Assembly: GCF_031954525.1 (NCBI RefSeq)
Contig: NZ_CP134867.1
Location: forward strand, 3,782,001-3,846,000
Source: Dyella sp. BiH032
GTDB taxonomy: Bacteria; Pseudomonadota; Gammaproteobacteria; Xanthomonadales; Rhodanobacteraceae
Direction of reading: 5' to 3'
DNA length: 64,000 nt
In this document: piece after piece, positions 28,503-38,775 of the stretch
Position numbering within the stretch: the stretch's first letter is position 1
Layout: each line of letters begins with the position of its first letter
Made by a program: the position numbers and the translations under genes
Notes under the pieces: generated by a model
What the model was told of the DNA's origin: nothing
What the model saw: the letters and a program-made list of their open reading frames with translations, nothing else
Databases searched by the model: none

Positions 28503-29765
28503 CTACGGCCTCGATGACGGGTGCCTCACCTGCCCCACCCCGCGCACCACAAAACGCTCCACCGTAAGCGCCTCCGCCCCCATCGGCCCATACGCATGCA
28601 AACGCGTCGTAGAAATACCGATCTCGGCGCCGAGCCCCAACTCCCCGCCATCGCTGAAACGCGACGAAGCATTCACCATCACCACCGCCGAACGGATACC
28701 GCGCACGAAGCGGCGCGCTGCATCCACGTCGCCCGTCGCAATCACTTCGGTATGGTCCGAACCGTAGCGGCGGATATGCGCCAGCGCGTCCTCCAGATCG
28801 TCCACGATGCGCACGGCGAGAATCAGATCGAGATACTCGGCCGCATAATCGGCCTCGTCCGCCGCCTTCATCGCCGGCACCAGCGCGCGGCTGCGCTCGC
28901 AGCCGCGCAATTCCACCTGCCGGCGGCCCAGGGCGTCGGCGGCGCGCGGCAGGAATTCGGTGGCGATGTCCTTGTGCACCAGCAACGTCTCTAGCGCATT
29001 GCACACGCCGGGGCGCGAGGTCTTGCCGTCCACCAGCAGGTCCAGCGCCAGGGACGGGTCGGCCGCGCGGTCCACGTAAAGGTGGCACACGCCCTTGTAG
29101 TGCTTGATCACCGGCACGCGCGCATGCTCGGCCACGAAACGGATCAGGCCTTCGCCACCGCGCGGGATGGCGAGGTCGACGATGTCGGTCAGCTGAAGCA
29201 GCTCCACCATGGCTTCGCGGCTCAGGTCCGTGATCAGCGTGAGCGCCGCGTCGGGCACGCCGTGCGCGGCCAGCGCGCTGCATAGCAGGCGCGCGATCGC
29301 GGTGTTGGAATGCACGGCCTCCGAGCCCCCACGCAGGATCACGCCGTTGCCGGCCATGAGGCACAGCGCGGCGGCGTCCGCGGTGACATTGGGGCGCGCT
29401 TCGTAAATCATCGCGATCACGCCGAGCGGCACGCGCACCCGCTCGATCTGCAGGCCGTTCGGGCGCGTCTCGCGACGGGTGACCACGCCGACGGGATCGG
29501 GCAACTGTGCCACCTCGCGCAGCGCGGCAACGATGCCGGCGACGCGCGCCTCGTCCAGGCGCAGGCGATCGAGCATGGCGCCCTGCACGCCTTTATCCCT
29601 GGCTGCAGCCATGTCCCGCGCATTCGCTTGCAATACCTCGGCGGTGCCGGCATGCAGGGCCTCCGCCATTGCGCGCAGCAGCGCACGCTTGGCTTCGGTA
29701 TCCAATTCGGCCATGACCAGGGCCGCGTCGCGGCAGGCCAGCGCCTGGGTTCGCATCTCGCTCAT
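28503..29765 (-). CDS. proA: Glutamate-5-semialdehyde dehydrogenase (gamma-glutamyl phosphate reductase)
   Basis: 420 residues from the ATG at 29765, which overlaps the proB stop (ATGA). The sequence has the aldehyde dehydrogenase-like fold with [32 protein letters not shown], the catalytic Cys region in [20 protein letters not shown], and [20 protein letters not shown] near the C-terminus. It reduces gamma-glutamyl phosphate with NADPH in proline synthesis. It is the last gene of the twelve-gene arg/pro array. Confidence 0.96.
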   Translation of the reverse strand: MSEMRTQALACRDAALVMAELDTEAKRALLRAMAEALHAGTAEVLQANARDMAAARDKGVQGAMLDRLRLDEARVAGIVAALREVAQLPDPVGVVTRRETRPNGLQIERVRVPLGVIAMIYEARPNVTADAAALCLMAGNGVILRGGSEAVHSNTAIARLLCSALAAHGVPDAALTLITDLSREAMVELLQLTDIVDLAIPRGGEGLIRFVAEHARVPVIKHYKGVCHLYVDRAADPSLALDLLVDGKTSRPGVCNALETLLVHKDIATEFLPRAADALGRRQVELRGCERSRALVPAMKAADEADYAAEYLDLILAVRIVDDLEDALAHIRRYGSDHTEVIATGDVDAARRFVRGIRSAVVMVNASSRFSDGGELGLGAEIGISTTRLHAYGPMGAEALTVERFVVRGVGQVRHPSSRP

Positions 29766-30898
29766 CGATTCGTCTCCGCCAGGACGACCAGGTCGTCCCG
29801 ATGCACCACTTCCGCGCCGTAGCTGTAACCCAGCACGGCGTCGATCTCGCTGCTGTGCCGGCCCGCCAGGCGGCGCACCTCGGCCACGCCGTACTGGCAC
29901 AGCCCGCGCGCCACCGGATGCCGCGCCGCATCCACGATCTCCACCATGTCGCCGCGATGGAATTCACCCTCGATGCCCACGATGCCGCCGGGCAGCAGCG
30001 AAGCGCGTCCGCCGGCGAGTGCGCGCGCGGCGCCGTCGTCCACCTGGATGCGCCCCGGCGCCGCCGGCGCGTGGCGAAGCCAGTACTTGCGCGCCTGCAT
30101 GCGGCTGCGGGGCGCCTCGAACAGCGTGCCGTGCAGGCAGTCTTCGGCAAGCGCGGCCACGGTCTGTGCGTTGCGGCCATCGAACAGCACCGTGGGAATG
30201 CCGGCCGCGCCGGCTTTCACCGCCGCCTCCAGCTTGGTGCGCATGCCGCCGGTGCCGACGCTGCTGCCGCTGCCGCCGGCCATCGCCATCACCTCCGGCG
30301 TCAGTTCGGGCACGCGATCGATCGGCACCGCGTTCGGATTACGCCGGGGATCGGCGTCGTAAAGCGCGTCGATGTCCGAAGCGATCAGCAGCAGATCCGC
30401 GTCGACCAAGGCGGCGACGATGGCAGCGAGGTTGTCGTTGTCGCCGAGCTTGAGCTCGTCCACCGCCACGGTGTCATTCTCGTTGATCACCGGCAGCACG
30501 CTCAGGCGCAGCAGTTCGCGCAGCGTGGCGCGCGCATTGAGATAGCGGCGGCGGTGGCGCAGGTCGTCGTGGGTCAGCAGAACCTGGGCGACCGGGCGTT
30601 CCGACAGCGACTGCCACAGCGCGATCATCGGCGCCTGCCCCAGCGCGGCGAGCGCCTGCCGCGCGGCGAGGTCGTCGCCGGCACGCTGGCGCAGCAGTGC
30701 GCGGCCGGCGGCGACGGCGCCGGAGGACACCAGCACCAGCTGGCGCCCGTGGGCATGAGCCTGAGCGATGAACGCCGCGAGCGCTTCGGCGTGGCGCGGC
30801 GTCAGGCCGCCGCCGTCGGCGGCCAGCAGGTTGCTGCCGACCTTGAGCACGGCGCGCCGCCACGACGGCAGGCTTTGCGCGGGCAGGCGCTCAGCCAT
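29762..30898 (-). CDS. proB: Glutamate 5-kinase
   Basis: 378 residues from the ATG at 30898. The amino-acid kinase domain shows [53 protein letters not shown] and [22 protein letters not shown]-terminal PUA domain begins around residue 280 ([13 protein letters not shown]). It phosphorylates glutamate as the first committed step to proline, forming a complex with ProA in many bacteria. The start lies inside the end of the cupin gene (8-bp overlap), and the stop overlaps proA. Confidence 0.96.
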   Translation of the reverse strand: MAERLPAQSLPSWRRAVLKVGSNLLAADGGGLTPRHAEALAAFIAQAHAHGRQLVLVSSGAVAAGRALLRQRAGDDLAARQALAALGQAPMIALWQSLSERPVAQVLLTHDDLRHRRRYLNARATLRELLRLSVLPVINENDTVAVDELKLGDNDNLAAIVAALVDADLLLIASDIDALYDADPRRNPNAVPIDRVPELTPEVMAMAGGSGSSVGTGGMRTKLEAAVKAGAAGIPTVLFDGRNAQTVAALAEDCLHGTLFEAPRSRMQARKYWLRHAPAAPGRIQVDDGAARALAGGRASLLPGGIVGIEGEFHRGDMVEIVDAARHPVARGLCQYGVAEVRRLAGRHSSEIDAVLGYSYGAEVVHRDDLVVLAETNR

Positions 30899-31238
30899 CG
30901 ACCGCCTCCCGGTCGCCATGGCTCTTGGGCGAGGAGACGACCACGAAGCGGACGTCCGCGGCCGATTCGTTGCGCATCTGGTGCGCCGAACCCGGTGGCA
31001 CGTGCAGCCCCTGGCGCGGACCGAGCGCATGCGCCACGCCATCGAGTTCCAGCACCGCTTCACCCTCCAGCACATAGAAGAACTGGCGGGCACGTACGTG
31101 GCGATGGCGCACTTCGGCGGTGCCGGGCGGCATGCGCTCCTCGATCACGCTGAGGTCGTCCCCTTGCAGGAGGTGCCAGCCGTCGCACTGCCGGCCCCAG
31201 GTGTAATGCGGTGCGTTGGCGGTGCTGACGGCGCTCAT
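30891..31238 (-). CDS. Small cupin-domain protein
   Basis: 115 residues forming a single cupin barrel. The metal motif is RHRHVRARQFFYVLEGEAVL (two His and a Gln/Glu), and the second motif is PPGSAHQMRN with the third His. Single-domain cupins bind a metal and act as sugar isomerases, dioxygenases or sensors; nothing in the sequence decides which. It begins 10 bp after argH and its end overlaps proB, so it belongs to the same transcript and may touch arginine or proline metabolism. Confidence 0.85.
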   Translation of the reverse strand: MSAVSTANAPHYTWGRQCDGWHLLQGDDLSVIEERMPPGTAEVRHRHVRARQFFYVLEGEAVLELDGVAHALGPRQGLHVPPGSAHQMRNESAADVRFVVVSSPKSHGDREAVDG

Positions 31239-31248
31239 TGGCCTGGCC

Positions 31249-32544
31249 TCAGTGATCGAGCGCGGCGAGCCGCGCCGTCAGCTCGTCCAGCCGCAGGTCG
31301 TGGCCCGCGCCGGGCGACACACGCGCAGCGAGGCTGCCTTCGGGCGTGCGGCCTTCGCCGGCCGAAGCCGCAGTCTCCGCCGCCGCGCGGTAGGCATCGC
31401 GGAACGGCACGCCGGCGGCGGCCTGTTCGATCGCCACGTCGGTGGCGTACATCGCCGGCTCGATCGCCGCGCGCATGGCCGCCTCATTCCACTCCATCCG
31501 CGCCAGCAGGTCCGGCACCAGCTCCAGCGCGGCCAGACCGTGGCGGCAACCATGGAACAGCGAGCCCTTGGAGAACTGCAGGTCGCGCTGGTAGCCCGAG
31601 GGCAGCGACAGCAGCTGTTCGATCTCGGTGCGCGCGGCGGCGACGCTGGCGTAGCTCGCGCGCAGCAGCTCCACCACGTCGGGGTTGCGCTTGTTGGGCA
31701 TGATCGAACTGCCGGTGGTGTACTCCGACGGCAGCTTCACGAAACCGAATTCGGCGGTGGTGAACAGCGACAGGTCCCAGGCGAGCCGACGCACGTCCAG
31801 CAGCGCGGCGGCGATCGCTTCCAATACGGCCATTTCGAACTTGCCGCGCGACAGCTGCGCATAGATCGGCGACACCTGCATGCGCGCGAAGCCCAGTGCG
31901 CGCGTGGTGTGCTCGCGGTCCAGCTTCAGGTTGACGCCATAGCCCGCGGCGGTGCCGAGCGGGTTGCAGTCGATCAGCGCCATGGTCTGGCGCGCGCGCA
32001 GCGCATTGTCGATGGAGCCTTCGGCGAAGCCGGCGAACCACATGGCGGTGGACGACACCACCGCGCGCTGGATGTGGGTGTAGCCGGGCATCGGCACGGC
32101 CGGCTGCGCGGCGCGCGCGAGGCAGACTTCCGCGATGGCGCGACAGTGGCGTTCCAGCGCGGCCAGCTGGTCCTTCAGCCACAGGCGCGTGGCGACCAGG
32201 ATCTGGTCGTTGCGGCTGCGCCCCGTATGCACGCGGCGCCCGGCGTCGCCGAGGCGTTCGGTCAGGCGCGCCTCGATGGCGGAATGGCCGTCCTCGTAGC
32301 GTTCGTCCAGCACAAAACGGCCGGCCTGGAAATCCTCCGCCAGGACATCCAGTTCCCGCTTCAGCGCGGCGGCTTCGTCGGCGCTGACCACGCCGATGTT
32401 GGCAAGGCCTTCCACGTGCGCCTTGCTGGCGGTGATGTCGTGCAGGAAGAACTCGCGGTCCAGCACGACGTCGTCGCCGGCGAGGAAACGCATGATCTTG
32501 GCGTCGATCTGGATGCCGGACTTCTGCCAGAGAGGTTGGGTCAT
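31249..32544 (-). CDS. argH: Argininosuccinate lyase
   Basis: 431 residues from the ATG at 32544 (preceded by CAGGAC); an upstream start would add ten residues. Family signatures: [29 protein letters not shown], and the fumarase/ASL signature [19 protein letters not shown] with the catalytic loop Ser. It splits argininosuccinate into arginine and fumarate, the last step of arginine synthesis, in the cytoplasm as a tetramer. The C-terminal tail is somewhat short and rich in Ala, but active-site regions are complete. Confidence 0.97.
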   Translation of the reverse strand: MTQPLWQKSGIQIDAKIMRFLAGDDVVLDREFFLHDITASKAHVEGLANIGVVSADEAAALKRELDVLAEDFQAGRFVLDERYEDGHSAIEARLTERLGDAGRRVHTGRSRNDQILVATRLWLKDQLAALERHCRAIAEVCLARAAQPAVPMPGYTHIQRAVVSSTAMWFAGFAEGSIDNALRARQTMALIDCNPLGTAAGYGVNLKLDREHTTRALGFARMQVSPIYAQLSRGKFEMAVLEAIAAALLDVRRLAWDLSLFTTAEFGFVKLPSEYTTGSSIMPNKRNPDVVELLRASYASVAAARTEIEQLLSLPSGYQRDLQFSKGSLFHGCRHGLAALELVPDLLARMEWNEAAMRAAIEPAMYATDVAIEQAAAGVPFRDAYRAAAETAASAGEGRTPEGSLAARVSPGAGHDLRLDELTARLAALDH

Positions 32545-32589
32545 GGGGGTGTCCTGAAAACGTGTAGCAGACAACGTGACGCGCGCGCG

Positions 32590-33549
32590 TCAGGCGTCCA
32601 GCGGGATGGCGGTGCACTCGTCCACGCCGATCGCGCGGTTGATGTTCTGCATGGCCTGGGTGGCGGCGCCCTTGAGCAGGTTGTCGAGGGTGGCGACCAC
32701 CACCACGCGCTTGCCGTCCACCGAGACGGCGAAGCCGCCTACCTCGGCGTGGTGCTTGTGCGCGATGTGGCTGACCCACGGCGCCTCGTCCACCACTTTC
32801 ACGAGCTTCTCGCCTTCGTAGGCATGGCGAAAGCGCTGCAGGATGTCTTCGCGCTTCATCGGACGCACGAGATAGAGATTCGTGGTGACGGTGAGCCCGC
32901 GGAAGTGCGGCGCGACGTGGGGCATGAATTCCACCGGCACGCCAAGATGGCGGCTAGCCTCCTTCTCATGTGTGTGACCGGTGAGCGAATACGGCATCAG
33001 GTTGTCGCGCAGCTTTTCCGGGTCGTTCTTGTCCGACGGCGTGGTGCCGGCGCCGGAGTAGCCGGACACGCCGAAGCTCACCGGCGGTGCCGCCAGCATG
33101 TCCTTCAGCGGCGCGATGGAGAGCTGGATCGCGGTCGCATAGCAACCGGGATTGCTGATGCGTTTCTCTCCCCGCCATTTGCCGCGGGTCAGCTCGGGCA
33201 ACCCGTAGTACCAGCGCTCGTCGAAACGGTAGTCGGCGGAAAGGTCCAGGAGCAGCGTGTCGGGCTTCGCCGCGTCGATCGCTTCGACGTACGGCGCCGC
33301 CTTGCCGTTCGGTAAGGCCAGCACCACCACGTCCGCGCCTTGCGCGGCGACCGCGGCAGGATCGAGGCTGGCGTAGCGCAGCTCGCCGGGGAAGCCGTCC
33401 ACGTGGTCGGCCACGCGCTGGCCGTCCAGTTCGCGGGACGAAACGAAGCTCAGCTCCAAGGCCGGGTGCGCGGCGATCAGGCGGATCAGCTCCGCGCCGG
33501 TATGGCCGCGTGCGCCGACGATGCCAATGGTCTTCTTGTCGTTACTCAT
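32590..33549 (-). CDS. argC: N-acetyl-gamma-glutamyl-phosphate reductase
   Basis: 319 residues. The NADP-binding start is [20 protein letters not shown], and the catalytic Cys sits in [38 protein letters not shown] and [18 protein letters not shown] complete the substrate domain. It reduces N-acetylglutamyl phosphate to the semialdehyde. The ATG is one base after the argB stop (TGA-C-ATG), a strong sign of coupling. The C-terminus ends with [20 protein letters not shown], which is normal for the family. Confidence 0.97.
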   Translation of the reverse strand: MSNDKKTIGIVGARGHTGAELIRLIAAHPALELSFVSSRELDGQRVADHVDGFPGELRYASLDPAAVAAQGADVVVLALPNGKAAPYVEAIDAAKPDTLLLDLSADYRFDERWYYGLPELTRGKWRGEKRISNPGCYATAIQLSIAPLKDMLAAPPVSFGVSGYSGAGTTPSDKNDPEKLRDNLMPYSLTGHTHEKEASRHLGVPVEFMPHVAPHFRGLTVTTNLYLVRPMKREDILQRFRHAYEGEKLVKVVDEAPWVSHIAHKHHAEVGGFAVSVDGKRVVVVATLDNLLKGAATQAMQNINRAIGVDECTAIPLDA

Positions 33550-33550
33550 G

Positions 33551-34867
33551 TCAGTCCACCAGGGTCGCGGGCCGGGTCGCGCAGTGCGCGACGCAGCGCT
33601 CGATCTCGCCGAAGTTCTTCAACCCGTACCAGAACACCTTCCAGCGTTCCTGCTTGAAGCAGCCGTCCGATTCGGCGTAGTAGAAGATGTTGACCTGGTT
33701 GCCGTGGCGCGAACGCCAGAACAGCTGCGGGTTCTCGTCGCGCATCACCTGCCACACGGCACGGCCCAGGCCCTCGCCCTGCGCGTCGTCCAGCACGGCG
33801 AACTTGTCGAGATACGGCAGGCCGTCTTCCCAGGTCAGGATCATCGCGGCGCGATAGTTTTCGCTCACGTAGATGCGATAGGGCTTGGTGCGTGCGAAGT
33901 AGTCCGGCACCACCTTGCGGCCGAAGCTCGACTCGATCAGCCCGCGCATGCGTTCCTGGTCGATGCCGTCCCACGATTCGAAGCGCTGCACCTTCTCGCC
34001 TCGGCGCACCAGCGTGCCGGAGCCCTTGTGGGTAAACAGCTCCTTAGCCAGCTCGGACGGACGCGTGATCGACACCGACGAGGTCAGCGGCAGGCTCGAC
34101 AGCAGATCGGCGATCTGCTCGATCTTCACGCGCATGCCGCCGTTGATCCACGGCTGCTGCATGAGGTGGTCGTACTCGGTGCTGAGGTTGATCGAGTCGA
34201 TGATCCGCCCCTGGTCATCCAGCAGGCCGCCGGTGCCGGTGAGGAACACGATCTTGTACGGCTGCAGCACACGCACCAGCTCGTTGGCGGCGAAGTCCGC
34301 ATTGATGTTGAGGATCTGGCCTTCCTCGGTCTCGCCCAGGCTGGCGATCACCGGAATAGAGCCGGCGCGCAGGCTGGCCTCGATGGGCGCGAGGTTGATG
34401 CTGGTGACCTTGCCCACCAGACCGTAGGTGTCGCGGTCCAGGTATTCGGAGGTGAACACGCCGGAAGGCACCGACGTCGCGCGCGTATCCATCTCCTGCA
34501 GCGCCTCGACCAGGCGCAGGTTCTGCGCCTGGAAGACCTTGCGCACGATCGCCAGCGCCCTGGGCGAGGTCACGCGAAGGCCGTTGACGGTCTGCTTCTC
34601 GATGCCGGCGGCGGAGAGCTCCTCGTCCAGCTGCGGGCCGGCCCCGTGCAGGACGATCGGCGTCAAGCCGACCTGCTGCAGGAACGTCAGCGACGACGTA
34701 AGCGCCGGCAGGTCGTCGCGCAGCACCGCGCCACCGACCTTCACTACCGCGAAGCGCTTGGCATCGAGCTGCGAGAAGCGCTTGAGGTACTGCTGGATTT
34801 CCTTGGTGCTGCCCATGCTCGACAGCAGCCGAACGATGGTCTTGCGAGTGTGCTTATGCGCTTCCAC
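33551..34867 (-). CDS. argB: Bifunctional N-acetylglutamate kinase / N-acetylglutamate synthase
   Basis: 438 residues from GTG 34867, chosen because the first residues ([15 protein letters not shown]) match the start I recall for Xanthomonas homologues; ATG 34816 is the alternative. The first ~285 residues are an amino-acid kinase domain ([53 protein letters not shown]). The last ~150 are a GNAT-type acetyltransferase ([39 protein letters not shown]). This is the vertebrate-like NAGS-K fusion known from Xanthomonas: one protein makes and then phosphorylates N-acetylglutamate. The start lies within the end of argE'. Confidence 0.94.
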   Translation of the reverse strand: MEAHKHTRKTIVRLLSSMGSTKEIQQYLKRFSQLDAKRFAVVKVGGAVLRDDLPALTSSLTFLQQVGLTPIVLHGAGPQLDEELSAAGIEKQTVNGLRVTSPRALAIVRKVFQAQNLRLVEALQEMDTRATSVPSGVFTSEYLDRDTYGLVGKVTSINLAPIEASLRAGSIPVIASLGETEEGQILNINADFAANELVRVLQPYKIVFLTGTGGLLDDQGRIIDSINLSTEYDHLMQQPWINGGMRVKIEQIADLLSSLPLTSSVSITRPSELAKELFTHKGSGTLVRRGEKVQRFESWDGIDQERMRGLIESSFGRKVVPDYFARTKPYRIYVSENYRAAMILTWEDGLPYLDKFAVLDDAQGEGLGRAVWQVMRDENPQLFWRSRHGNQVNIFYYAESDGCFKQERWKVFWYGLKNFGEIERCVAHCATRPATLVD

Positions 34868-35969
34868 GGTTGACGATCCGGTAAATGGTTTGTGCGTAAT
34901 GGTCGAGCTGTTCGAGCGATACCCATTCGTCCGCGGCATGCGCCTGGGCGATGTCGCCGGGGCCGTAGACGAAGGAGATGTAGCCGGCGGCGGAGAACAG
35001 CGCCGCCTCGGTCCAGAAGTTCACGGCATTGCCGACGGGAATGCCAAGCTCGTCGGCCAGGTCGCGGGCGGCCAGGCGGCGGGTTTCCGCCGTGGCGGTG
35101 TCGCCGGCCGGCAGCGAATCGCCGCGGAAGGTTTCGCCGAACTCGACAGGGTGCGGTTCCACCAGCGTGCGGAACGTTTCCAGCATCTGGTCCGCATCCA
35201 TCGAAGGCAGCGGGCGGAAGCCGAAGCGCACGTCCGCGGTCGGCGCGATGACATTGGCCTTGATGCCGCCCTCGACCTTGCCGATGTTGAAGCGCAGGCC
35301 GGTCAGGCCGCCGAAGCGCTCGTGCGCCTGCTTCTCTACGTAGTCCAGCGCGGCCGTGCCCCAGCGCACCGCCTGGTGCAGCGCACTGTCGGACGGCTTC
35401 TGCTCGCCGGACGCGTGGCCGGCCTTGCCGCTGAAACGCATCTGCACCGAATGGATGCCGCGGTGCGCCAGCACGGCCTCACCCTTGGTGGGCTCGGCGA
35501 CGATCACGGCTTCGTAGTCGTGCACGCCCTGCTCCGCCTGTCCCTTCAAGAAGCCGGCGATGCAGCGCGCGTCGTTGGCTTCTTCGTCGGTGGAAAGCAG
35601 CAGCGCCATGTCGCCCTGGGTCGCATTGGCGACGGCGAGCAGCGCGGCGGCCGCGCCCTTGATGTCGCAGGCGCCCAGGCCGATGGCGCGGTCGCTTTCG
35701 ACGCGCAGCACGTGCGGGTCGGCGCTCCAATGCGGCGAATCGGGCACCGTGTCCAGGTGCACATTGAACAGGTACTTCGGCTTGCCGCGCACGGCGTAGA
35801 GATTGACCGCGCCGGCGCCGAAGTCGGTGACGGTGACGTCGAAACCGGCGAGATGCTCGCGCAGGTAGTCGAAGATACCGCCGGTGCCGATCTCGCGCGG
35901 GGGATTGCGCGTGTCGTGGCTGACCAGTGCCCGGAGATGCCTGAGGGTGTCGTCGAGTAGTTGGCTCAT
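34854..35969 (-). CDS. N-acetyl-L-citrulline deacetylase (ArgE')
   Basis: 371 residues from ATG 35969; an ATG at 36008 overlaps the previous stop and could add 13 polar residues, but relatives begin with the [16 protein letters not shown] helix. It is an M20 metallopeptidase: [20 protein letters not shown] (His, Asp), [13 protein letters not shown] (bridging Asp), [14 protein letters not shown] (catalytic Glu pair), [14 protein letters not shown], and [20 protein letters not shown] with the last His. In Xanthomonadales this paralogue removes acetate from N-acetylcitrulline, the step after N-acetylornithine carbamoylation. Placement beside argF' and argG agrees. Confidence 0.92.
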   Translation of the reverse strand: MSQLLDDTLRHLRALVSHDTRNPPREIGTGGIFDYLREHLAGFDVTVTDFGAGAVNLYAVRGKPKYLFNVHLDTVPDSPHWSADPHVLRVESDRAIGLGACDIKGAAAALLAVANATQGDMALLLSTDEEANDARCIAGFLKGQAEQGVHDYEAVIVAEPTKGEAVLAHRGIHSVQMRFSGKAGHASGEQKPSDSALHQAVRWGTAALDYVEKQAHERFGGLTGLRFNIGKVEGGIKANVIAPTADVRFGFRPLPSMDADQMLETFRTLVEPHPVEFGETFRGDSLPAGDTATAETRRLAARDLADELGIPVGNAVNFWTEAALFSAAGYISFVYGPGDIAQAHAADEWVSLEQLDHYAQTIYRIVNRGSA

Positions 35970-36004
35970 GAGGTCCGTCTTTGTCTTTGTGTTTTCCGGG
36001 GATG

Positions 36005-36442
36005 TCATCGTCGGGCGGACTGGTAGATGCCCGGCTTGTAGATTTCCATCAGAGTGTCCGGGTTATGCGGCGGAGTGAATCCATAACGCGCGTAAAGCGC
36101 ATGGGCGTCGAAGGTGGCGAGGGTGAAGCGGCGCAAGCCCTGCAACTGGGGATGCGCCATCACCGCCTCGACCACGGCCTTGCTGTAGCCCTGCCCGCGG
36201 TACGGGGGCAGGACGAACACGTCGACCAGGTTGGCGAACGTGGCGAAGTCGGAAATGACCCGCGCGAACGCCACCTGGGCCTGGCCGAGATAGCCGCCGA
36301 AGCACAGCGAATGCTCGATGGACTTGCGCACCGTATCGAACGAAATCCCCTTCGCCCAGCTGGAGCCGGTCGAGAGGAAGTCATGGATCAGGGCAAGGTC
36401 CAGCTCGCTCTTTTCCGTACTGATGCGCAAGGTCTCGCTCAT
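36005..36442 (-). CDS. GNAT-family acetyltransferase in the arginine array
   Basis: 145 residues with a full GNAT core: AFARVISDFATFANLVDVFV, the acetyl-CoA loop LPPYRGQGYSKAVVEAVMAH, and RRFTLATFDAHALYARYGFT. It starts 5 bp after argG and ends just before argE', so it is firmly inside the operon. Relatives in Xanthomonas arg clusters are also found at this position. It could acetylate an arginine intermediate or protect against its accumulation, but no substrate can be read from the sequence. Confidence 0.9.
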   Translation of the reverse strand: MSETLRISTEKSELDLALIHDFLSTGSSWAKGISFDTVRKSIEHSLCFGGYLGQAQVAFARVISDFATFANLVDVFVLPPYRGQGYSKAVVEAVMAHPQLQGLRRFTLATFDAHALYARYGFTPPHNPDTLMEIYKPGIYQSARR

Positions 36443-36447
36443 GCCGC

Positions 36448-37644
36448 TCAGCCCTTGCGGTTCACTTCGGCCCACAGGGTGCTGCTCATGCCGAACAGCT
36501 TGATGAAGCCCTCGGCCTCGGCCACGCCCCAGTCGGCGGACTGCGCATAGGTGGCGCCCTTGGCGTTGAGGATGTGCGGCGAGCGCACTTCCACTGCAGT
36601 CACCTGGGCGCCCGAGGTTTCCAGCACCACTTCGCCGTTGACCTGCTGCTGGCTGGAGGCGAGGAAGGCTTCGAGGTCGGTCTTGATCGGATCGTGGAAG
36701 AAACCTTCGTAGACCACCTCTACCCACTTGCGCGCGATCTCGGGCTTGAAACGGTTCTGCTGCTTGGTCAGCACGGCCTCTTCCAGCGCGCGGTGCGCGG
36801 CCAGCAGGGAGATCAGGCCGGGGGCTTCGTACACGATGCGACCCTTCAGGCCGATGGTGGTGTCGCCGGTGTACATGCCGCGGCCCACGCCGTAGGGCGC
36901 GAACAGTTCGTTGAGCTTGGCCAGGATCTTGGCGCCCGGCAGCTTCTGGCCGTTGAGCGACACGGCCTCGCCCTGCTCGAACGCGAGGGCCACGCTGAGC
37001 TTTTCGGACGGCCATTCGGCGCGCGGCTTGCACCAGCCGCGCGCGCCTTCGCCCGGCGCCTTCCACTGGTCGATCTCGCCGCCGGACAGCGTCACGCCCA
37101 GCAGGTTCTCGTTGATGGTGTAGCTCTTCTGCTTGGCGCGCACGGGGAAGCCACGCTCTTCCAGATAGGCCTGCTCGTAAGCGCGGGTCTGCGTGTGTTC
37201 CTTCTGGATCTCGCGGATCGGCGCCACGATCTCGTAGTCGCCCAGCGCCTTCACGGCCAGGTCGAAACGCACCTGGTCGTTGCCCATGCCGGTGCAGCCG
37301 TGCGCGATCGCGCGGGTGCCCACTTCGGCGCAGCGCTTGATAGCGGCGTCGACGATCAGATAGCGGTCGGACACCAGCAGCGGGTACTGGCCCTGGTAGC
37401 CCTCGCCGGCCCACACGAACGGCTTGACGAAGCCTTCCCAGATGGCCGGGCCGCCGTCGACGGTGACGTGGCTGGCTACGCCCAGCTCCTTGGCGCGCGC
37501 TTCGATGTAGGCGCGCTCCTCGGCGTCCACGCCGCCGGTGTCGGCGAATACGGTGTGCACGTTCCAGCCGCGCTCCTTCAGGTAGGGCACGCAGAAGCTG
37601 GTGTCGAGGCCGCCGGAGAAGGCGAGGACGATGTCTTTGCTCAT
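36448..37644 (-). CDS. argG: Argininosuccinate synthase
   Basis: 398 residues. The ATP pyrophosphatase motif is [20 protein letters not shown] at the N-terminus, then [37 protein letters not shown], and [20 protein letters not shown]. It joins citrulline and aspartate with ATP. In this pathway its citrulline comes from deacetylation of N-acetylcitrulline rather than from ornithine transcarbamylase. The segment [20 protein letters not shown] marks the shorter ArgG subtype. It starts 34 bp after osmC. Confidence 0.97.
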   Translation of the reverse strand: MSKDIVLAFSGGLDTSFCVPYLKERGWNVHTVFADTGGVDAEERAYIEARAKELGVASHVTVDGGPAIWEGFVKPFVWAGEGYQGQYPLLVSDRYLIVDAAIKRCAEVGTRAIAHGCTGMGNDQVRFDLAVKALGDYEIVAPIREIQKEHTQTRAYEQAYLEERGFPVRAKQKSYTINENLLGVTLSGGEIDQWKAPGEGARGWCKPRAEWPSEKLSVALAFEQGEAVSLNGQKLPGAKILAKLNELFAPYGVGRGMYTGDTTIGLKGRIVYEAPGLISLLAAHRALEEAVLTKQQNRFKPEIARKWVEVVYEGFFHDPIKTDLEAFLASSQQQVNGEVVLETSGAQVTAVEVRSPHILNAKGATYAQSADWGVAEAEGFIKLFGMSSTLWAEVNRKG

Positions 37645-37678
37645 GGCTTTTCGGGGATCCTGGGTGGAAAGGAAACGG

Positions 37679-38146
37679 TCAGGCGGAAACGACGATGCGC
37701 GGTTCGCAGCGCACCGGGAAATTCATGGAATTGGCGATGAAACAGGCGTGGTGCGCGTCTGCGTGCAGCGATTCGGCTTTCGCCGCGTCACCGGCGGCGA
37801 TGGTGACTTCGGGGCGCAATACCACTTCCGTGAAGCGGCCGCCCTTGGCATCGACGACCAGCAGGCCTTCGGCACGATCCACGTACTGGGTGACCACCAC
37901 GCCCGCGTCTGCCGCCAGATGCAGGTACCACAGCATGTGGCAGGCCGAGAGCGAGGCGACCAGCATGTCTTCGGGATTGTGCTTGGCGGCATCGCCGCGG
38001 AACGCCGCGTCGGACGAGCCGGCGATCACCGGCCGGCCCGCCACGCGGATCTCGTGGTCGCGGCCGTAGCCTTGGTACGTACGCGTGCCGTCGCCGCGGT
38101 TGCCGGTCCACACGACGTCGACCGGATAACGATGTTCATGCGCCAT
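37679..38146 (-). CDS. OsmC-family protein
   Basis: 155 residues. OsmC-type landmarks are [20 protein letters not shown] (one redox Cys) and [20 protein letters not shown] (second Cys), giving a Cys pair able to reduce organic hydroperoxides. The start overlaps the end of the paiB-like gene by 11 bases. Its presence in an arginine operon is unusual; a role in thiol protection is likely from the family, whereas any link to arginine is not evident. Confidence 0.9.
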   Translation of the reverse strand: MAHEHRYPVDVVWTGNRGDGTRTYQGYGRDHEIRVAGRPVIAGSSDAAFRGDAAKHNPEDMLVASLSACHMLWYLHLAADAGVVVTQYVDRAEGLLVVDAKGGRFTEVVLRPEVTIAAGDAAKAESLHADAHHACFIANSMNFPVRCEPRIVVSA

Positions 38147-38765
38147 CGGTCAGCTCCTTGGTTGCGGTCATCAGGTCAGCCAGGTCGCGGTCATGGCGAT
38201 GCGCGCGCTCGCGCAGACCTTCGACCACGCCGGCGCGATTGCGGGCGGGATGGTTCTGGCTCAGCTTGAACTTGGCCTCGATGCGTTCGATGGCGATGTC
38301 CAGTCCGACGATCGCGCCGAGCATCTTGTCCACGTGGTCGGCCGGCGCGTCGTCGACGCGCCATGGCTGGGCCTGCGCGGCTTCGTGACGGTCGGTAAGC
38401 CGATCGAGCAGAGCGCGCAGCCAGGCCTTGTCCTCGACCACGCGCAGGGTGCCGCGCACGTGCACTACCGCGTAATTCCAGGTGGGGACTTCACGGCCGG
38501 TCTCGTGCTTGCTGGGATACCAATTGGGGCTGACGTAGGCGTCGGGCCCCTGGAAGATCGCCAGCACCTCGGTACCACCCGCTTCGGCCAGCTCGTTGAC
38601 GCGTGCGACGTGACCGTGGAGCCGCCCATCGACCAGTTCCAGCGGAAGGTGATTGGCAGTGACGCCCGTCTCGCCCGTCGTGACGACAGTGGCGAACGGA
38701 TAACTGCGTATCAGCGCCCGCAGGGCGTCTTCGCGCGTTTCCTGGAACGAACGAGGCAGGTACAC
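38136..38765 (-). CDS. PaiB-type FMN-binding protein
   Basis: 209 residues. Family segments: MYLPRSFQETREDALRALIR at the start, FATVVTTGETGVTANHLPLE, HGHVARVNELAEAGGTEVLA, then FQGPDAYVSPNWYPSK and VPTWNYAVVHVRGTLRV, all part of the FMN-binding split barrel. Bacillus PaiB was described as a negative regulator of sporulation genes; most relatives are probably flavin- or heme-binding proteins rather than DNA-binding. It starts 10 bp after argF' and overlaps osmC, so it is in the arginine transcript. Confidence 0.9.
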   Translation of the reverse strand: MYLPRSFQETREDALRALIRSYPFATVVTTGETGVTANHLPLELVDGRLHGHVARVNELAEAGGTEVLAIFQGPDAYVSPNWYPSKHETGREVPTWNYAVVHVRGTLRVVEDKAWLRALLDRLTDRHEAAQAQPWRVDDAPADHVDKMLGAIVGLDIAIERIEAKFKLSQNHPARNRAGVVEGLRERAHRHDRDLADLMTATKELTDGA

Positions 38766-38775
38766 GGGCGTGCGC